DNA from: Planctomycetaceae bacterium
GTDB lineage: Bacteria > Planctomycetota > Planctomycetia > Pirellulales > PALSA-1355
DNA length: 64,000 nucleotides
Assembly (NCBI GenBank): GCA_003153375.1
Contig: PLYM01000219.1
Coordinates: forward strand, 80,871 to 144,870
Direction of reading: 5' to 3'
Part shown: piece after piece, positions 42,546-52,888 of the stretch
Layout: each line of letters begins with the position of its first letter
Position numbering within the stretch: position 1 is the stretch's first letter
Notes under the pieces: model-generated
Told to the model about the DNA's origin: nothing
Databases searched by the model: none
What the model saw: the letters and a program-made list of their open reading frames with translations, nothing else
Made by a program: the position numbers and the translations under genes

Positions 42546-44024
42546 TCAGCCGTTGCCCTTCGTCTCGCGCTTGCGGCGGCGGGCTTCTTTTTCGCGATGT
42601 TTGCGCAGCTTGGCCCGCTCCTGCGAATTGAGGCGTTTGCCGGTGCCCAGCTTGGCGCGTTGCAATTGCGCGTTCGGATTCGTCAGCCCGCGCTGCAAGT
42701 CCTGCATCCGCTTGAGGCGATCGCGGACGCCCATGCCGGCCATTTCCTTCATCAGCGCCGACATGCCGTCAAACTGCTTGACGAGCTCGTTGACCTCGTG
42801 TGGCTCGACACCCGCCCCGGTGGCGATGCGCCGGCGGCGGCTCTGGTCGACGAGTTTTGAAGGATTACGGCGCTCGGCGGGCGTCATCGAGTCGATGATG
42901 CCGCCCAGGCGTTTCATGTCCCCGTCGGCGTCGACGTTGTTCAACATATCCTGCATGCCGCCCATGCCCGGCAACAGGCTCATAATCTTGTTGAGCGGGC
43001 CCAGCTTCTTGGTCTGGCCCATCATGTTGCGGAAGTCATCGAGCGTGAACTCGCCTTTCCGCAGCCGTTCTTCCTGCCGGGCCATCTCGTCCTGGTCGAA
43101 CTTTTGGTGGGCTTGTTCGACCAGGGTCAGGATGTCGCCCATGCCCAGGATACGCTGGGCCATGCGCTCGGGATGAAACTCTTGCAGTGCGTCGAGATGC
43201 TCGCCGGTGCCGATGAACTTGACCGGAACGCCGGTGACGTGCTTGACCGACAGCACGGCGCCGCCGCGAGCGTCGCCATCGAGTTTGGTCAGGATGACGC
43301 CGTCGAGCTCGAGGGCTTCGTTGAAGGCCTTGGCGCTGTTGACCGCATCCTGGCCGGTCATGCCGTCGACGACCAGATAAACTTGCTGCGGCTGAACGCG
43401 GCGATCGATCTGCTTCAGTTGCTCCATCAACTCGGCGTCGACGTGCAACCGGCCGGCCGTGTCGAGCAGCACGACATCGGCCCCGACCGTCTTGGCGTGC
43501 TTGAGTGCGTTCTGGCAGACCGCCACGGGGTCTTTGGCCCCGGACTCGGAATAGACTGCCAAGCCCAGTTGCTCGCCGATGACCTGCAATTGCTCGATGG
43601 CGGCCGGGCGCTGCAAGTCGGCAGCCACCAGCAGCGGCTTGCGCCCTCGTTCGTTGATCAGCCGGCCCAATTTGCCGCAGGTGGTCGTCTTGCCCGAGCC
43701 TTGCAGACCGCAGAGCATCAGCACCGTGACGCCGGGCTGCAGGTGCAGCGAATGATCGACCGGCCCCATCAAGTCGATCAGTTGCTGGTGAACGATGCCC
43801 ACCACTTGCTGACTCGGATCGAGGGAGCCGAGCACTTTTTCGCCGAGCGCTTCTTCGCCGACTCGGGCGATGAAATCCTTGACGACCGAGTAGCTGACGT
43901 CGGCTTCGAGCAGGGCCTTTTCGACCAGCGCCAACCCCTCACGCATGTTCGACTCACTCAACTTGCCCTTGCCGCGCAAGGTTTTGAGCGCCGAAGACAG
44001 GCCTTCTTGGAGTGATTCAAACAT
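42546..44024 (-). CDS. ffh: Signal recognition particle protein Ffh (SRP54)
   Basis: 492-residue GTPase that targets nascent membrane proteins. G-domain: [20 protein letters not shown] (P-loop), [38 protein letters not shown]. The M domain is Met-rich ([20 protein letters not shown]) with the usual [11 protein letters not shown] block. The ATG at 44024 ([20 protein letters not shown]) fits the family start; an ATG 12 bp upstream is possible. It is the first gene of the minus-strand operon ffh-rpsP-trmD-rplS-yraN. Confidence 0.96.
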   Translation of the reverse strand: MFESLQEGLSSALKTLRGKGKLSESNMREGLALVEKALLEADVSYSVVKDFIARVGEEALGEKVLGSLDPSQQVVGIVHQQLIDLMGPVDHSLHLQPGVTVLMLCGLQGSGKTTTCGKLGRLINERGRKPLLVAADLQRPAAIEQLQVIGEQLGLAVYSESGAKDPVAVCQNALKHAKTVGADVVLLDTAGRLHVDAELMEQLKQIDRRVQPQQVYLVVDGMTGQDAVNSAKAFNEALELDGVILTKLDGDARGGAVLSVKHVTGVPVKFIGTGEHLDALQEFHPERMAQRILGMGDILTLVEQAHQKFDQDEMARQEERLRKGEFTLDDFRNMMGQTKKLGPLNKIMSLLPGMGGMQDMLNNVDADGDMKRLGGIIDSMTPAERRNPSKLVDQSRRRRIATGAGVEPHEVNELVKQFDGMSALMKEMAGMGVRDRLKRMQDLQRGLTNPNAQLQRAKLGTGKRLNSQERAKLRKHREKEARRRKRETKGNG

Positions 44025-44282
44025 GGTCGATGGCAATCAAACAGGAAACGGACAAACAACGGAACTGCCAAGCGAGCGGAAAAACCGCTCGCGGCAATGG
44101 ATTAGTACGCACAACTGGCCAACGCCAGGCGCATACCCTCCCCGATGGCAAAACGCCATTCTATAGCAGTGCCCCGGGCTTTGTAAATCCGTATGGTGTA
44201 GGGCAAAAGGGGACGTCGCGAGGCCAGCTCAGAGGGTGCCAGCCCGAGGCCTCAGGCCGCGGAGTTCGTGCAAGCTAAGTCG

Positions 44283-44783
44283 TCACCCGTTCGGATATTG
44301 CCGGCAAAACTCGTAGAGAGCCATCGTCGTGGCCGTGGCCACGTTATAGCTATAGGGCAGCCCATAGACCGGAATCTCGACCACGCTGTGCAGCATGGCC
44401 AGCACGTCGTCGGCCAGGCCGGCTCGTTCGTTGCCGACCACCAGAATCGTTCGCCGCTCGAAAGTAAAGCTGTGCAGGTTGTGCGAGTTGGTCGTCTGTT
44501 CCAGGCCCACCAGTTGATAGCCCTGGGTTCGGAGTTCCTTGAGCACGGGTGGCAGCGAGCGGTGAACTTCAATCTCGATCGCCTCGGCGCCGTCGCGGGC
44601 GATCTTGTCGATGACTTTGGGGGTGCCGCAAGCAATCACCTTGCCGACGCCCGAGCAACTAGCCACGCGCAGGATCCGCGCAAGATTGATGTTGCTGCGC
44701 AATGGCGCGCAGGCGACGATCAGTTCGCGCGGGCGCTGGAGTTCGGTGAGAGGTTTGTGACGCTGGTGGCGAAATTCGTTCAT
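44283..44783 (-). CDS. SpoU-family RNA 2'-O-methyltransferase
   Basis: 166-residue TrmH/SpoU-like SPOUT enzyme. Motifs: RSNINLARILRVASCSGV (motif 1), TILVVGNERAGLADDVLA (motif 2) and IPVYGLPYSYNVATATTMAL (motif 3, variant of the S-LNVSVA block with Y-N-V-A). It transfers methyl from SAM to an RNA ribose. The ATG at 44783 was preferred; one further upstream adds 19 residues. The target RNA is not identifiable. Confidence 0.88.
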   Translation of the reverse strand: MNEFRHQRHKPLTELQRPRELIVACAPLRSNINLARILRVASCSGVGKVIACGTPKVIDKIARDGAEAIEIEVHRSLPPVLKELRTQGYQLVGLEQTTNSHNLHSFTFERRTILVVGNERAGLADDVLAMLHSVVEIPVYGLPYSYNVATATTMALYEFCRQYPNG

Positions 44784-44977
44784 GCGTTGTGGTCGCTTCC
44801 GCAATTGATGGAACGAATCGTAGAACGTTGCCGGGCCCATGACAATTGCCGGCCTTGGACGGGCACTTTGACCAGCCCGCGCCGTGAGCGTTAAACTGAG
44901 TGGACACGAACGAAAACCGGCGTCGTTTAGCTGCCGTCCATGACGATTCCCCGTGAGCCAAGAGGCACGTCGATCCC

Positions 44978-45589
44978 ATGCTGCGAGCCCGTTTCCTGCT
45001 GTTGAGTTTGTGTTGCCTGGGCTGTGGCCAGGCCAAGATCAGCGAGGTTGCCCCGCCTGCAAGTTCGTCGGCCACTGCGTCAACCAAGAACGACGACGTA
45101 AAGCTGACGATCGTCAGTTACGACGGAGTTATCGAGCACATTGCGGCCAATCGTGGCAAGGTGGTGGTGATGGACGCCTGGAGCACTTCGTGTCCGCCGT
45201 GCATGAAGGAATTCCACAACCTCGTCGATCTCCATCGCCAGTACAAGCCAGAACAGCTAGCGTGCATCTCGCTCAGCTTCGACTACGAAGGCCTGGGCAA
45301 GCCCGAGGAGGTGCAGGACCGCGTGCTCGATTTCCTGCAATCGCAGAGGGCCACGCTCGATAACCTGCTTTCGAACGAAGAATCGGACGTCCTCTATCGC
45401 AAATTCAAGTTGGCGGCGGTGCCGGCTGTTTTTGTCTACGATCGCGAGGGCAAGTTGCGCCAGCGGTTTGACAACGAGCAGACCAAGACCAAGGCAGAGG
45501 CCTTTACGTACGAGCAAGTGCAGCAACTCGTCACGGAATTGCTAGCCGAAGGCGACGGCCCGAGCGCCACGGCGAAAGAAGCCAAATAG
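44978..45589 (+). CDS. TlpA-like thioredoxin lipoprotein
   Basis: 203-residue predicted lipoprotein. The signal peptide is MLRARFLLLSLCCLGC with lipobox CLGC. The thioredoxin fold has the redox pair in VVVMDAWSTSCPPCMKEF (CPPC) and a cis-Pro in LAAVPAVFVYDREG. It is typical of cell-surface thiol-disulfide proteins in the TlpA/ResA family. No cytochrome c maturation gene is adjacent. Confidence 0.9.
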   Translation: MLRARFLLLSLCCLGCGQAKISEVAPPASSSATASTKNDDVKLTIVSYDGVIEHIAANRGKVVVMDAWSTSCPPCMKEFHNLVDLHRQYKPEQLACISLSFDYEGLGKPEEVQDRVLDFLQSQRATLDNLLSNEESDVLYRKFKLAAVPAVFVYDREGKLRQRFDNEQTKTKAEAFTYEQVQQLVTELLAEGDGPSATAKEAK

Positions 45590-45630
45590 CCGTACCCCCG
45601 ACGCCTGCGCTACGGACAACCGTGCCGTCC

Positions 45631-46041
45631 TCAGACGGGCAGGTGCGACAGCAGGTAGTCTTCGAGCCGGATGCGGCGGCTTCCCTCGGGCATGGTGGCG
45701 AACAGCATATCCAAGAGCGTGGAAAATTGCTGCGTTCGCAACCCGTAATAGTTGTGCTTGCCTTCACGGCGGCGTTCGATCAGATGCGCCTCGCGCAGCA
45801 GCGCCAGGTGATGGCTGACCGCCGGCTGGCTCTCGTGCAACAACTCGCACAGCGCACGCACGTGCAATTCGCTGCGCTGCGTGAGGTAGTAAAGAATGCG
45901 CAGCCGGGTCTCGTCGGACAACAGCTTAAAAAGCCGGACCAGGTTGGTCACCAGATCCTCGGAGACAGCCAACGCGGGAGTATCGGTCTTCGGATCGGTG
46001 TCCTGTCCGTGGGCTGTTTCGTGCATGAGAACATTCACCAT
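45631..46041 (-). CDS. ArsR-family transcriptional regulator
   Basis: 136-residue winged-helix repressor-like protein. The HTH reads VRLFKLLSDETRLRILYYLT, LHVRALCELLHESQPAVSHH, LALLREAHLIERRREGKHNY. Typical ArsR Cys metal sites (CVC) are not present; CELLHE sits in the place of the helix. Candidate starts are 46041 or 46026; the N-terminus before residue 25 is poorly conserved. No transporter or metal gene adjoins it, so the signal and target are unknown. Confidence 0.87.
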   Translation of the reverse strand: MVNVLMHETAHGQDTDPKTDTPALAVSEDLVTNLVRLFKLLSDETRLRILYYLTQRSELHVRALCELLHESQPAVSHHLALLREAHLIERRREGKHNYYGLRTQQFSTLLDMLFATMPEGSRRIRLEDYLLSHLPV

Positions 46042-46692
46042 GGTCGGCCTCGCGTATGCAAATAAAACGGAGCGGACTGCCACTCAGTTTTCAGGAAGTG
46101 AAATGGAACGAACGTTGAGTACTTTTCCGCACCCTCGCATTGCGAATGGTCGGAGCATCGCATTAAAGTTTTGTCAGATCGACAGCCAAGACGGGTATCG
46201 CTCGTTCGAGCCGCGTGGTCGTTCCCACAGAACGTGGAAAAATGTGAATCGACCGTGCGAATCAAACGATTTTTAGACTGAGGCCATTCTAGCCAGCCGC
46301 CCCTGAAAAAGGAAACGGATTCCACGGTTTTTGCGGCGGATTTTGTCACTCCGACAGGCTTCGCAGTGTCGTCGTTATGAGGCGAGCCAGGGGCCAAGAA
46401 AAGATGAGCACCGCGAGGCCCCAATCCACCGGTTGCTCCCTAAGGCGTTTTCTTCTTGCTCTCCGCAGAACTTTTCCTTGGCGCGCTCGTCCGGAATCCT
46501 GGGGAATGCCAGCACTTCACTGCAGGGCGTCGGAGCGACCGTGACGTACAGTTTTCTGGGCCGCTAGCTGGCTGTCTCGGAGCGCACGTGCCTGGTGCCG
46601 ATTCCCGTTGACGCTTGGGCGGCCGGCTCCTACCATCCCGCCGCTTCGTTGCGCTGCCCGCTCTTCCCCCGGCCCCTATCGCGGTCGATATC
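46042..46692. other. Intergenic stretch, no gene recognised
   Basis: 651 bp upstream of the ArsR regulator (minus) and the hypothetical gene at 46693 (plus). It must hold promoters of both. The only possible coding signals are short low-complexity frames. No operator-like dyad was obvious. Confidence 0.4.
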
Positions 46693-47487
46693 GTGCGAAA
46701 ACGCCACAAAATCCTGGCCCTGGCGGCGACCGCAGCGCTTGCCGTAGGCGGAATTGCGTCGCTGTGGGTCTACGAGGCAGCGCAGCACGTGCCGGCGTTC
46801 TACCGCGAAGCGGTGGAGCTGGACGTCGATGACCAGGCTCCGGCGCGCGACGAATTCGTCGCCCAATTGACGGCCTTGGCCAGCGATTTGAATCATGAAG
46901 GGCCATGGCAAACTCTCTTCACCGCCGATCAGATCAACGCCTGGTTGGCCTTGGAATTGAACCGGAGCTATCCGGAAATGCTCAGCCAGGGTTTTTGCGA
47001 GCCTCGGATTTCGCTGCGCGCCAACGAGGCGACGATCGCCTGCCGCTATGAAACCGAAAAAATGTCGGCCATCGTCTCACTGACCATCGACGCATATCTG
47101 CACGAGCCGCACGTGCTGGCCCTGCGTATCCGCCGGGCCCGCGCTGGCGCCTTGCCCTTGCCGCTGGGACAGGTGCTCGACGGCGTGTCGCACGTGGCGC
47201 GTCAGCTCAACCTGCGTCTTGATTGGCGCAAGTCACATGGCGATCCGGTGGCGCTGATCACCTTGCCGCAGCCGCACGCCAGTGAGCGTGAGGCGCTCAG
47301 CCTGCAAGCCATTGAGCTGCGCGACAACGAGCTGTTTGTTTTGGGCGCCATCGGCGCGCCGCCGGCCATCGTCCGACCGTCGCGGCCAGCCGACGACGAG
47401 CGCCCGACTGCTGACATCACGACCGCTGAGATCACGGTCACTCAGCCGGTCGTTGGCGCGACCGAAAAAGAAACCCGCCAGAAATGA
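46693..47487 (+). CDS. Membrane-anchored hypothetical protein
   Basis: 264 residues, not a recognised family. The start is GTG: a membrane helix (ILALAATAALAVGGIASLWV) near the N-terminus is followed by YRE/VELDVDDQAPARDEFVAQ and a helical-beta domain containing FTADQINAWLALELNRSYPE. Similar proteins exist in planctomycetes without function. Its last 46 bp overlap the convergent 3'-phosphoesterase-like gene. Confidence 0.62.
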   Translation: MRKRHKILALAATAALAVGGIASLWVYEAAQHVPAFYREAVELDVDDQAPARDEFVAQLTALASDLNHEGPWQTLFTADQINAWLALELNRSYPEMLSQGFCEPRISLRANEATIACRYETEKMSAIVSLTIDAYLHEPHVLALRIRRARAGALPLPLGQVLDGVSHVARQLNLRLDWRKSHGDPVALITLPQPHASEREALSLQAIELRDNELFVLGAIGAPPAIVRPSRPADDERPTADITTAEITVTQPVVGATEKETRQK

Positions 47488-47840
47488 CCGGACGGTTCGG
47501 TGCGCTCCAGAGTCACGCCGCCGCTGAATCGCTGTCCGGCGAGCCTGATCTGCAAGTGGTCCACCGTCTCGCGTTCAATGCCGTATTCTCCGACATCCCA
47601 GCGCGTTACCGAGCCCCGATCGCCGGACACGGGGCCCTGATAGTCCAGGTAGGCAATGCGGTGGTCGGCCAATTGCTCGGCTTGAGTCGTGGGCTGCGAC
47701 ATGGGGTAGTCGGCTAGCGCCCAGGTGCGCAACACACCACCCGATTCGAGCATCAGGTCCCAATGCAGCGAGCGCTCCTGCCCCACGGGAAACTTCTGCC
47801 CGGCTGGAAACTCGTGCCGCAGGATGACGTAGCGTGGCAT
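47442..47840 (-). CDS. LigD 3'-phosphoesterase-like protein
   Basis: 132-residue protein resembling the phosphoesterase (PE) domain of LigD-type DNA repair enzymes (DNA polymerase ligase N-terminal family). Key positions RYVILRHEFP and HWDLMLESGGVLRTWAL carry the HxD-like metal-binding residues. It stands alone, without polymerase or ligase domains, as in several planctomycetes. Whether it acts in end repair here is an inference. It is 10 bp from the end of rph. Confidence 0.8.
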   Translation of the reverse strand: MPRYVILRHEFPAGQKFPVGQERSLHWDLMLESGGVLRTWALADYPMSQPTTQAEQLADHRIAYLDYQGPVSGDRGSVTRWDVGEYGIERETVDHLQIRLAGQRFSGGVTLERTEPSGHFWRVSFSVAPTTG

Positions 47841-47850
47841 GGATTTTGCG

Positions 47851-48576
47851 CTACTTCTTGCCGCCGAATGGCCAATGGTCGCCGAGGGCCTCTTTCTGCA
47901 GCTCGCGAATTTGGGCCAACCCGCGACGGGCCACGGCCAACAGCGCCGCGAGTTGCTCGTCGCTGAACGTGGCTTCCTCGCCGGTCCCTTGAATCTCGAC
48001 GAACTGTCCTCCGCCGGTCATGACGACATTCATGTCGACCTCGGCCTCGACGTCCTCGACGTAGTCGAGATCGAGCACCGCCTCGCCATCGACGATGCCC
48101 GCGCTAATCGCGGCCACGCTGTCGCGGAGCGGCGAACCAGCGAGATCGGGAATCGAAGCCAACGCGTCGGCCAGTGCGACCATGGCGCCGGTGATGCTGG
48201 CCGTGCGCGTGCCGCCATCGGCTTCCAGGACATCGCAATCGAGGTAAATCGAGCGCTCGCCCAGCGCGTCGAGATCGACCACCGCCCGCAGACTGCGGCC
48301 GATCAGCCGCTGAATCTCGGTCGTGCGGCCGTCGACTTTGCCGACGTCGCGCCTTTTGCGCGGGCTCGTGCTGCCGGGCAACATGCCATATTCGGCCGTC
48401 ACCCAACCGCGGCCTTTGCCGGCCATCCAGGGCGGAACCTGCAAATCGACTGAAGCGGTGCAGAGCACCGTCGTGCGGCCTGCCGTGATCAACACGCTGC
48501 CGGCCGCGGGACGAGTGAAATTCCGCTGGATCGTAATCGGGCGCAAGGCGTCGTAAGCGCGGCCGTCGTGGCGCAT
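47851..48576 (-). CDS. rph: Ribonuclease PH
   Basis: 241-residue phosphorolytic 3'-5' exonuclease that trims tRNA 3' ends. It starts [20 protein letters not shown]. Motifs: [40 protein letters not shown], and [20 protein letters not shown]. The CAT at 48574-48576 decides the start, behind argF on the same strand with a 35-bp gap. Confidence 0.96.
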   Translation of the reverse strand: MRHDGRAYDALRPITIQRNFTRPAAGSVLITAGRTTVLCTASVDLQVPPWMAGKGRGWVTAEYGMLPGSTSPRKRRDVGKVDGRTTEIQRLIGRSLRAVVDLDALGERSIYLDCDVLEADGGTRTASITGAMVALADALASIPDLAGSPLRDSVAAISAGIVDGEAVLDLDYVEDVEAEVDMNVVMTGGGQFVEIQGTGEEATFSDEQLAALLAVARRGLAQIRELQKEALGDHWPFGGKK

Positions 48577-48611
48577 CGGGGCTGATTCTCCGCTGTGATT
48601 GGCCGGCCGGG

Positions 48612-49529
48612 TTAGCGCTGAGCGCCAAGGATCCAAGCCAGGATTCCCTTTTGAACGTGCAAGCGATTGGCAGCCTGCTGCATGACGATGCTCTGCTGCC
48701 CGTCGATGACTTCGTCGGTCACCTCTTCGCCGCGATGAGCCGGCAAACAGTGCATGAAGAACGCGCCCGAGGGGGCCTTGCTCATCAGCTTGCCGTTGAT
48801 CTGATAGCCGTCGAAATCGCGGCGGCGCTGCTCCGACTCGCTCTCCTGGCCCATGCTGGTCCAGACGTCGGTGTAGATCGCGGTCGCCTCGCGCACGGCT
48901 GCCGCCGGGTCCGTGGTGATTTTGATGTCCAACTCCGGCGTCTCGGTCTTCAGATGCGCCAGAAACGCGTCGTCGAATTGATAGGCCTTGGGCGTGGCCA
49001 TGACAAATTTCATGCCCATCTTGCCACAGCCCTCGGCCAGGCTGCGCGCGACGTTGTTGCCGTCGCCGACGTAGGCCAGCGTATGGCCCTTCAAGCGGCC
49101 GACCAGTTCCTTCAACGTGTACAAGTCGGCCAGGGCCTGGCAGGGGTGGGCATAGTCGGTCAGGCCATTGATCACGGCGCAGGTGCAATAACGAGCCAGT
49201 TCCACGGCGGTTTGGTGGTGAAAGGCTCGCACCACGACCACGTCGACATACTGGCACAGCACGCGGCCAAAATCGGCGACGCTCTCGCGGGCGCCGAAGC
49301 CGACCTCGTCGCCCAAAAACAGGCTGCTGCCGCCCAGGTTGATCATGCCCGCCTCGAAGCTGACGCGGGTCCGCAGCGACGGCTTCTCGAACAGCAAGGC
49401 CATCACGCGGCCCGGCAGCAACGCCTCGCGCAAGCCTCGGGAATACTTCGTCTTCAAGTCTTCGGTGATCGCAAAAACGCGATCGATCTCGGCCGATTTC
49501 AAATCGGCCAGGGTCAATAGATTTCGCAT
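48612..49529 (-). CDS. argF: Ornithine carbamoyltransferase
   Basis: 305-residue enzyme that makes citrulline from ornithine and carbamoyl phosphate. The carbamoyl-phosphate loop is [20 protein letters not shown] (SLRT replacing the common STRT). Other motifs are [20 protein letters not shown] (HPCQ) and [14 protein letters not shown] (HCLP). It is the third gene of the argB-argD-argF cluster. Confidence 0.96.
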   Translation of the reverse strand: MRNLLTLADLKSAEIDRVFAITEDLKTKYSRGLREALLPGRVMALLFEKPSLRTRVSFEAGMINLGGSSLFLGDEVGFGARESVADFGRVLCQYVDVVVVRAFHHQTAVELARYCTCAVINGLTDYAHPCQALADLYTLKELVGRLKGHTLAYVGDGNNVARSLAEGCGKMGMKFVMATPKAYQFDDAFLAHLKTETPELDIKITTDPAAAVREATAIYTDVWTSMGQESESEQRRRDFDGYQINGKLMSKAPSGAFFMHCLPAHRGEEVTDEVIDGQQSIVMQQAANRLHVQKGILAWILGAQR

Positions 49530-49557
49530 GGCTGGTTCACTTGTACGATGCCTGCCG

Positions 49558-50763
49558 TCAGCCGGCCTGTTCCTGAAGCACCTGGGCCAGGATGTCGCAA
49601 CCGTCGTGAACCTGCTGGGGCGCCAGGTTCATGGCGGGCAACAATCGCAGCACGGTGTTGTGCGTGCAATTCACCAACAGCTTGCGGTCCATGCAGCCCT
49701 GCACGACCCCCGTGCCGTCGATCGACAATTCGACGCCGATCATCAATCCCAACACGCGCACGTCGCGCACCAACTCGCATTTTCCCTGCAAATCGATCAA
49801 CCGCTGGCGGAAGATCTCACTCAGCGCGCGGGCGTGTTCCAGCAGACCTTCGTTCTCGATCATCTCGATCGCCGCGATGCCCGCCCGGGCCGCAATCGGA
49901 TTGCCGCCGAACGTGGCGGCGTGCATGCCCGGCCGCAAGCTGGGAGCAATCTCGGCCGTTGTCAGCAGGGCCCCGCCGGCGATTCCTCCGCAGACCGACT
50001 TGGCCAGCGTCATGATGTCGGGAGTGACGCCAAAATGCTGATAGGCGAACCACTGACCGGTACGGCCGCAGCCGGTTTGCACTTCGTCAAACACCAACAG
50101 CAGTCCGTGGTCATCGGCCAACTTCCGCAGCCCGGCCAAATAGCCCTCGGGTGGAATGTTGATGCCGCCTTCGCCTTGGATGGGCTCGATCATGATCGCG
50201 GCCGTTTCGTCGTCAATCAGCCGCTCGACGGCGGCCAGATCGCCGAACGGTGCGTAGACAAAACCGGCCATCAAGGGGCCGAGTCCTTCGTGATATTTTG
50301 GTTGGGCCGTGGCGGCCGTCGCGCCGAGAGTGCGGCCGTGGAATCCGCCTTCGAACGTGATGATCTTGTAGCGGCCCTTGGGGGCGTGCAGTCGCACCAG
50401 CTTGATCGCGGCCTCGTTGGCCTCGGTGCCGGAGTTGCAGAAAAAGGCCTGACCGCCAAAGCTCCGCTCCGAGAGCAGTTTGGCCCAGCGGCCTTGCGCT
50501 TCGGTGTACCAGGTGTTGGGCACGTGGATCAGCGTGGCCACCTGTTCCTGCACGGCCTTGACGATCGGTTCGGGGCAGTGTCCCAGCAGGTTGCATCCCC
50601 AGCCGGGAAAGAAGTCGAGATAGCGCAGGCCCTCGGCGTCCCAGACGTAGGAGCCTTCGCCACGCGCCAGGGCAATCGGATAGCGCCGGTAGTTGGGCAC
50701 CACGTATTGCTGGAATTGCTCGATGATCGACTTGGAATTCATCGTCGCCTCGGCAGTGGCCAT
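49558..50763 (-). CDS. argD: Acetylornithine aminotransferase
   Basis: 401-residue class III PLP-dependent transaminase. Motifs: [54 protein letters not shown], and PLP-Lys in [20 protein letters not shown]. It converts acetylglutamate semialdehyde and Glu to acetylornithine. It lies 118 bp after argB. Confidence 0.95.
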   Translation of the reverse strand: MATAEATMNSKSIIEQFQQYVVPNYRRYPIALARGEGSYVWDAEGLRYLDFFPGWGCNLLGHCPEPIVKAVQEQVATLIHVPNTWYTEAQGRWAKLLSERSFGGQAFFCNSGTEANEAAIKLVRLHAPKGRYKIITFEGGFHGRTLGATAATAQPKYHEGLGPLMAGFVYAPFGDLAAVERLIDDETAAIMIEPIQGEGGINIPPEGYLAGLRKLADDHGLLLVFDEVQTGCGRTGQWFAYQHFGVTPDIMTLAKSVCGGIAGGALLTTAEIAPSLRPGMHAATFGGNPIAARAGIAAIEMIENEGLLEHARALSEIFRQRLIDLQGKCELVRDVRVLGLMIGVELSIDGTGVVQGCMDRKLLVNCTHNTVLRLLPAMNLAPQQVHDGCDILAQVLQEQAG

Positions 50764-50881
50764 GAAAAACTCTCCATTGTGTCGGGTGGAAGCGGGGCTC
50801 CGGAGTGACGATTTTCACAAGACAGCCGCCTGAACCAGGGGGTTCAGCCTGCCAGGAAAATCGCGGCCGGCGCGAACCGGG

Positions 50882-51766
50882 TCAGTCGGGGTCCTTGATG
50901 ATTTCCGTGCCGACCCCTTTGTTGGTGTAGATTTCCAGCAGCAGCCCGTGGCGTTCGCGGCCGTCGATAATGTGGATCTTGCGCACTCCCCTGCCGAGCG
51001 TTTCCAGGCAGGCCTCGACCTTGGGAATCATGCCTTTTTCGATCGAGCCGTCGCGAATCAGCGCGCGGGCCTGGCTGGCCGTGAGCGAATTGACGAGCGA
51101 GTTGGGGTCATCCTTTTGCCTGCGCACGCCGTTGACGTCACTCATGTAAATCAGTTTTTCGGCGCCCATGGCCTGAGCCACGGCCGTGGCCGCGGTGTCG
51201 GCATTGACGTTCAACTTTTCGCCCGAGTCGCTCAAGCACATCGAGGGAATGACCGGCACGATGCCCGCGTAGCACAAGTTGCTGATCGTGCTGCGGTCAA
51301 CCCGCGTGACGCTGCCCACCGAGCCGAGATCGACCGGCCGTCCCTCGGCATCGTCGAGCAACAGGCGTTCGCCAAACAACACGTTCGTGGTGCGAAAGTT
51401 CAACGCCGCCGAACGGCCGCCTAGTTCCTCGATGCGTCCGGCCAGGAATTCGTTGGTTTCGTAGGCCAGCACGCGCTCGACGATGTCGCGCGTGGCCTCA
51501 TCGGTGTAGCGCCGGCCTTGAATGAACCGAGGCGTCAACCCGGCTTCGTCCATGGCCCGATTGATGGCCGCGCCGCCACCGTGGACCACGACCGGTCGCA
51601 TGCCGACGGTTTCCATGAAGACCACGTCGATCAGCAAGTGGCGCATCGCATCGACGTCGTCCATCAGACTGCCGCCGAGCTTGATGACCGTGACGCGATC
51701 GCGGAACTGGCGAATCCAGCCCAAGGCCTCGATCAGCACGTCGGCTTTTTGCGTGGGGGTCAGCAA
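50882..51766 (-). CDS. argB: Acetylglutamate kinase
   Basis: 294-residue amino-acid kinase that starts the arginine branch after NAG. It begins [20 protein letters not shown] (KLGGS) with [15 protein letters not shown], and ends with a nucleotide-binding block. The start is TTG 51766, preceded by GGGAG; no ATG or GTG lies in a better place. Its order argB-argD-argF is typical. Confidence 0.94.
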   Translation of the reverse strand: MLTPTQKADVLIEALGWIRQFRDRVTVIKLGGSLMDDVDAMRHLLIDVVFMETVGMRPVVVHGGGAAINRAMDEAGLTPRFIQGRRYTDEATRDIVERVLAYETNEFLAGRIEELGGRSAALNFRTTNVLFGERLLLDDAEGRPVDLGSVGSVTRVDRSTISNLCYAGIVPVIPSMCLSDSGEKLNVNADTAATAVAQAMGAEKLIYMSDVNGVRRQKDDPNSLVNSLTASQARALIRDGSIEKGMIPKVEACLETLGRGVRKIHIIDGRERHGLLLEIYTNKGVGTEIIKDPD

Positions 51767-52057
51767 CTCGATTGCTCCCTGCTCTGTCCTGGGGCAATTG
51801 CTCGCCCGTTAGCACCCGGAAAATCGACGCGGCCCGTGGGCGGCGTCTTGGGCTTGCCAGGCCCTCCGGAGGCTCGTTCCTTGCGAAGGTCCTTGGGGAA
51901 ACTTATCATTGTAAAATGCTCGATCGCGCTGTCAACGCGGCCTGCCACCGGGTTCGGCGCCAGGGCGGCTCCGGTGTCCCCGCGTGACCGCCCCCTGGAA
52001 CGGCACGCTCGAAACGAACAAGATACCTGTTTCCCCTCCACCGAGGACGGCCGAACT

Positions 52058-52816
52058 TTGACTACAACGCTTGCGGTCGTCATGGCAGCCGGCAAGGGCA
52101 CCCGCATGAAGTCGGAGCTGCCCAAGGTGCTGGTTAACGTGTGCGGCCGCCCCATGCTCGACTATGTGTTAGACGCGCTCGACGCCGCGGATATCGACCG
52201 TACGATCGTGGTCGTGGGCTATCGGGCCGACGACGTGCGGGCTGCCGTTGTCCCTCGGCCGAACGTCGTCACGGCCCTGCAGGCCGAACAGCGCGGCACG
52301 GGGCATGCCGTGATGTGTGCCCGCGAGTATTTGGAGGGCCACCAGGGCCCGGTGCTGGTCGTGGCGGGCGATTCGCCGCTGATGCAGAGCGAATCGATCC
52401 GCACGCTGTTGGCCGAGTTCGCGCGCGACCAGCCAGCCTGTATCCTGGGAACCGGCACCAAAGACGACCCGCACGGTCTGGGGCGCATCGTACGCGACCA
52501 GGCGGGCCATTTCCGCGGTATCGTCGAAGAGAAGGATGCCACGCCCGAACAGCGACAGATTCAAGAAGTGAACTTGAGTTGCTATGTGTTCAACGGTCCC
52601 GATTTGCTCGAAGCACTCAACAAGATTCGCGCCGACAATGCCCAGGGCGAGTATTATTTGACGGATTGCCCCGGCGTGCTGCTGGCCGCGGGCAAGGACG
52701 TGCGGGCTTTGAACGTATTGCGACAGTGCGAGGCTTTAAGCATCAATAATCAGGAAGATTTGGCCGCCGTCGAGGCGGCCATGCGCGAGATGGGGATGGA
52801 CCGCCGACATTCCTGA
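52058..52816 (+). CDS. GlmU-like UTP/N-acetylglucosamine-1-P uridylyltransferase domain protein
   Basis: 252-residue nucleotidyltransferase equal to the N-terminal half of GlmU. The signature is LAVVMAAGKGTRMKSELPKV, followed by QRGTGHAVMCAREYL and VVAGDSPLMQSESI. The C-terminal left-handed beta-helix acetyltransferase domain is absent. The start is TTG 52058, preceded by GAGG. It sits 72 bp before prs, the classic glmU-prs neighbourhood. Confidence 0.88.
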   Translation: MTTTLAVVMAAGKGTRMKSELPKVLVNVCGRPMLDYVLDALDAADIDRTIVVVGYRADDVRAAVVPRPNVVTALQAEQRGTGHAVMCAREYLEGHQGPVLVVAGDSPLMQSESIRTLLAEFARDQPACILGTGTKDDPHGLGRIVRDQAGHFRGIVEEKDATPEQRQIQEVNLSCYVFNGPDLLEALNKIRADNAQGEYYLTDCPGVLLAAGKDVRALNVLRQCEALSINNQEDLAAVEAAMREMGMDRRHS

Positions 52817-52888
52817 AGGCCGGCCAGTTCGGACCGGCGCTTGTTGCGGCTCGTCTTTCACCCTCCTTCTTTTTGACGCGACTCAACG

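Noticed and set aside
44025-44282. SRP RNA (4.5S) gene near ffh
   Set aside because: No GGAA tetraloop stem with the conserved SRP Alu/S-domain pattern was visible in the gap beside ffh.
48651-50808. Long plus-strand open frames opposite argF and argD
   Set aside because: They mirror conserved arginine genes and show no recognisable motifs.
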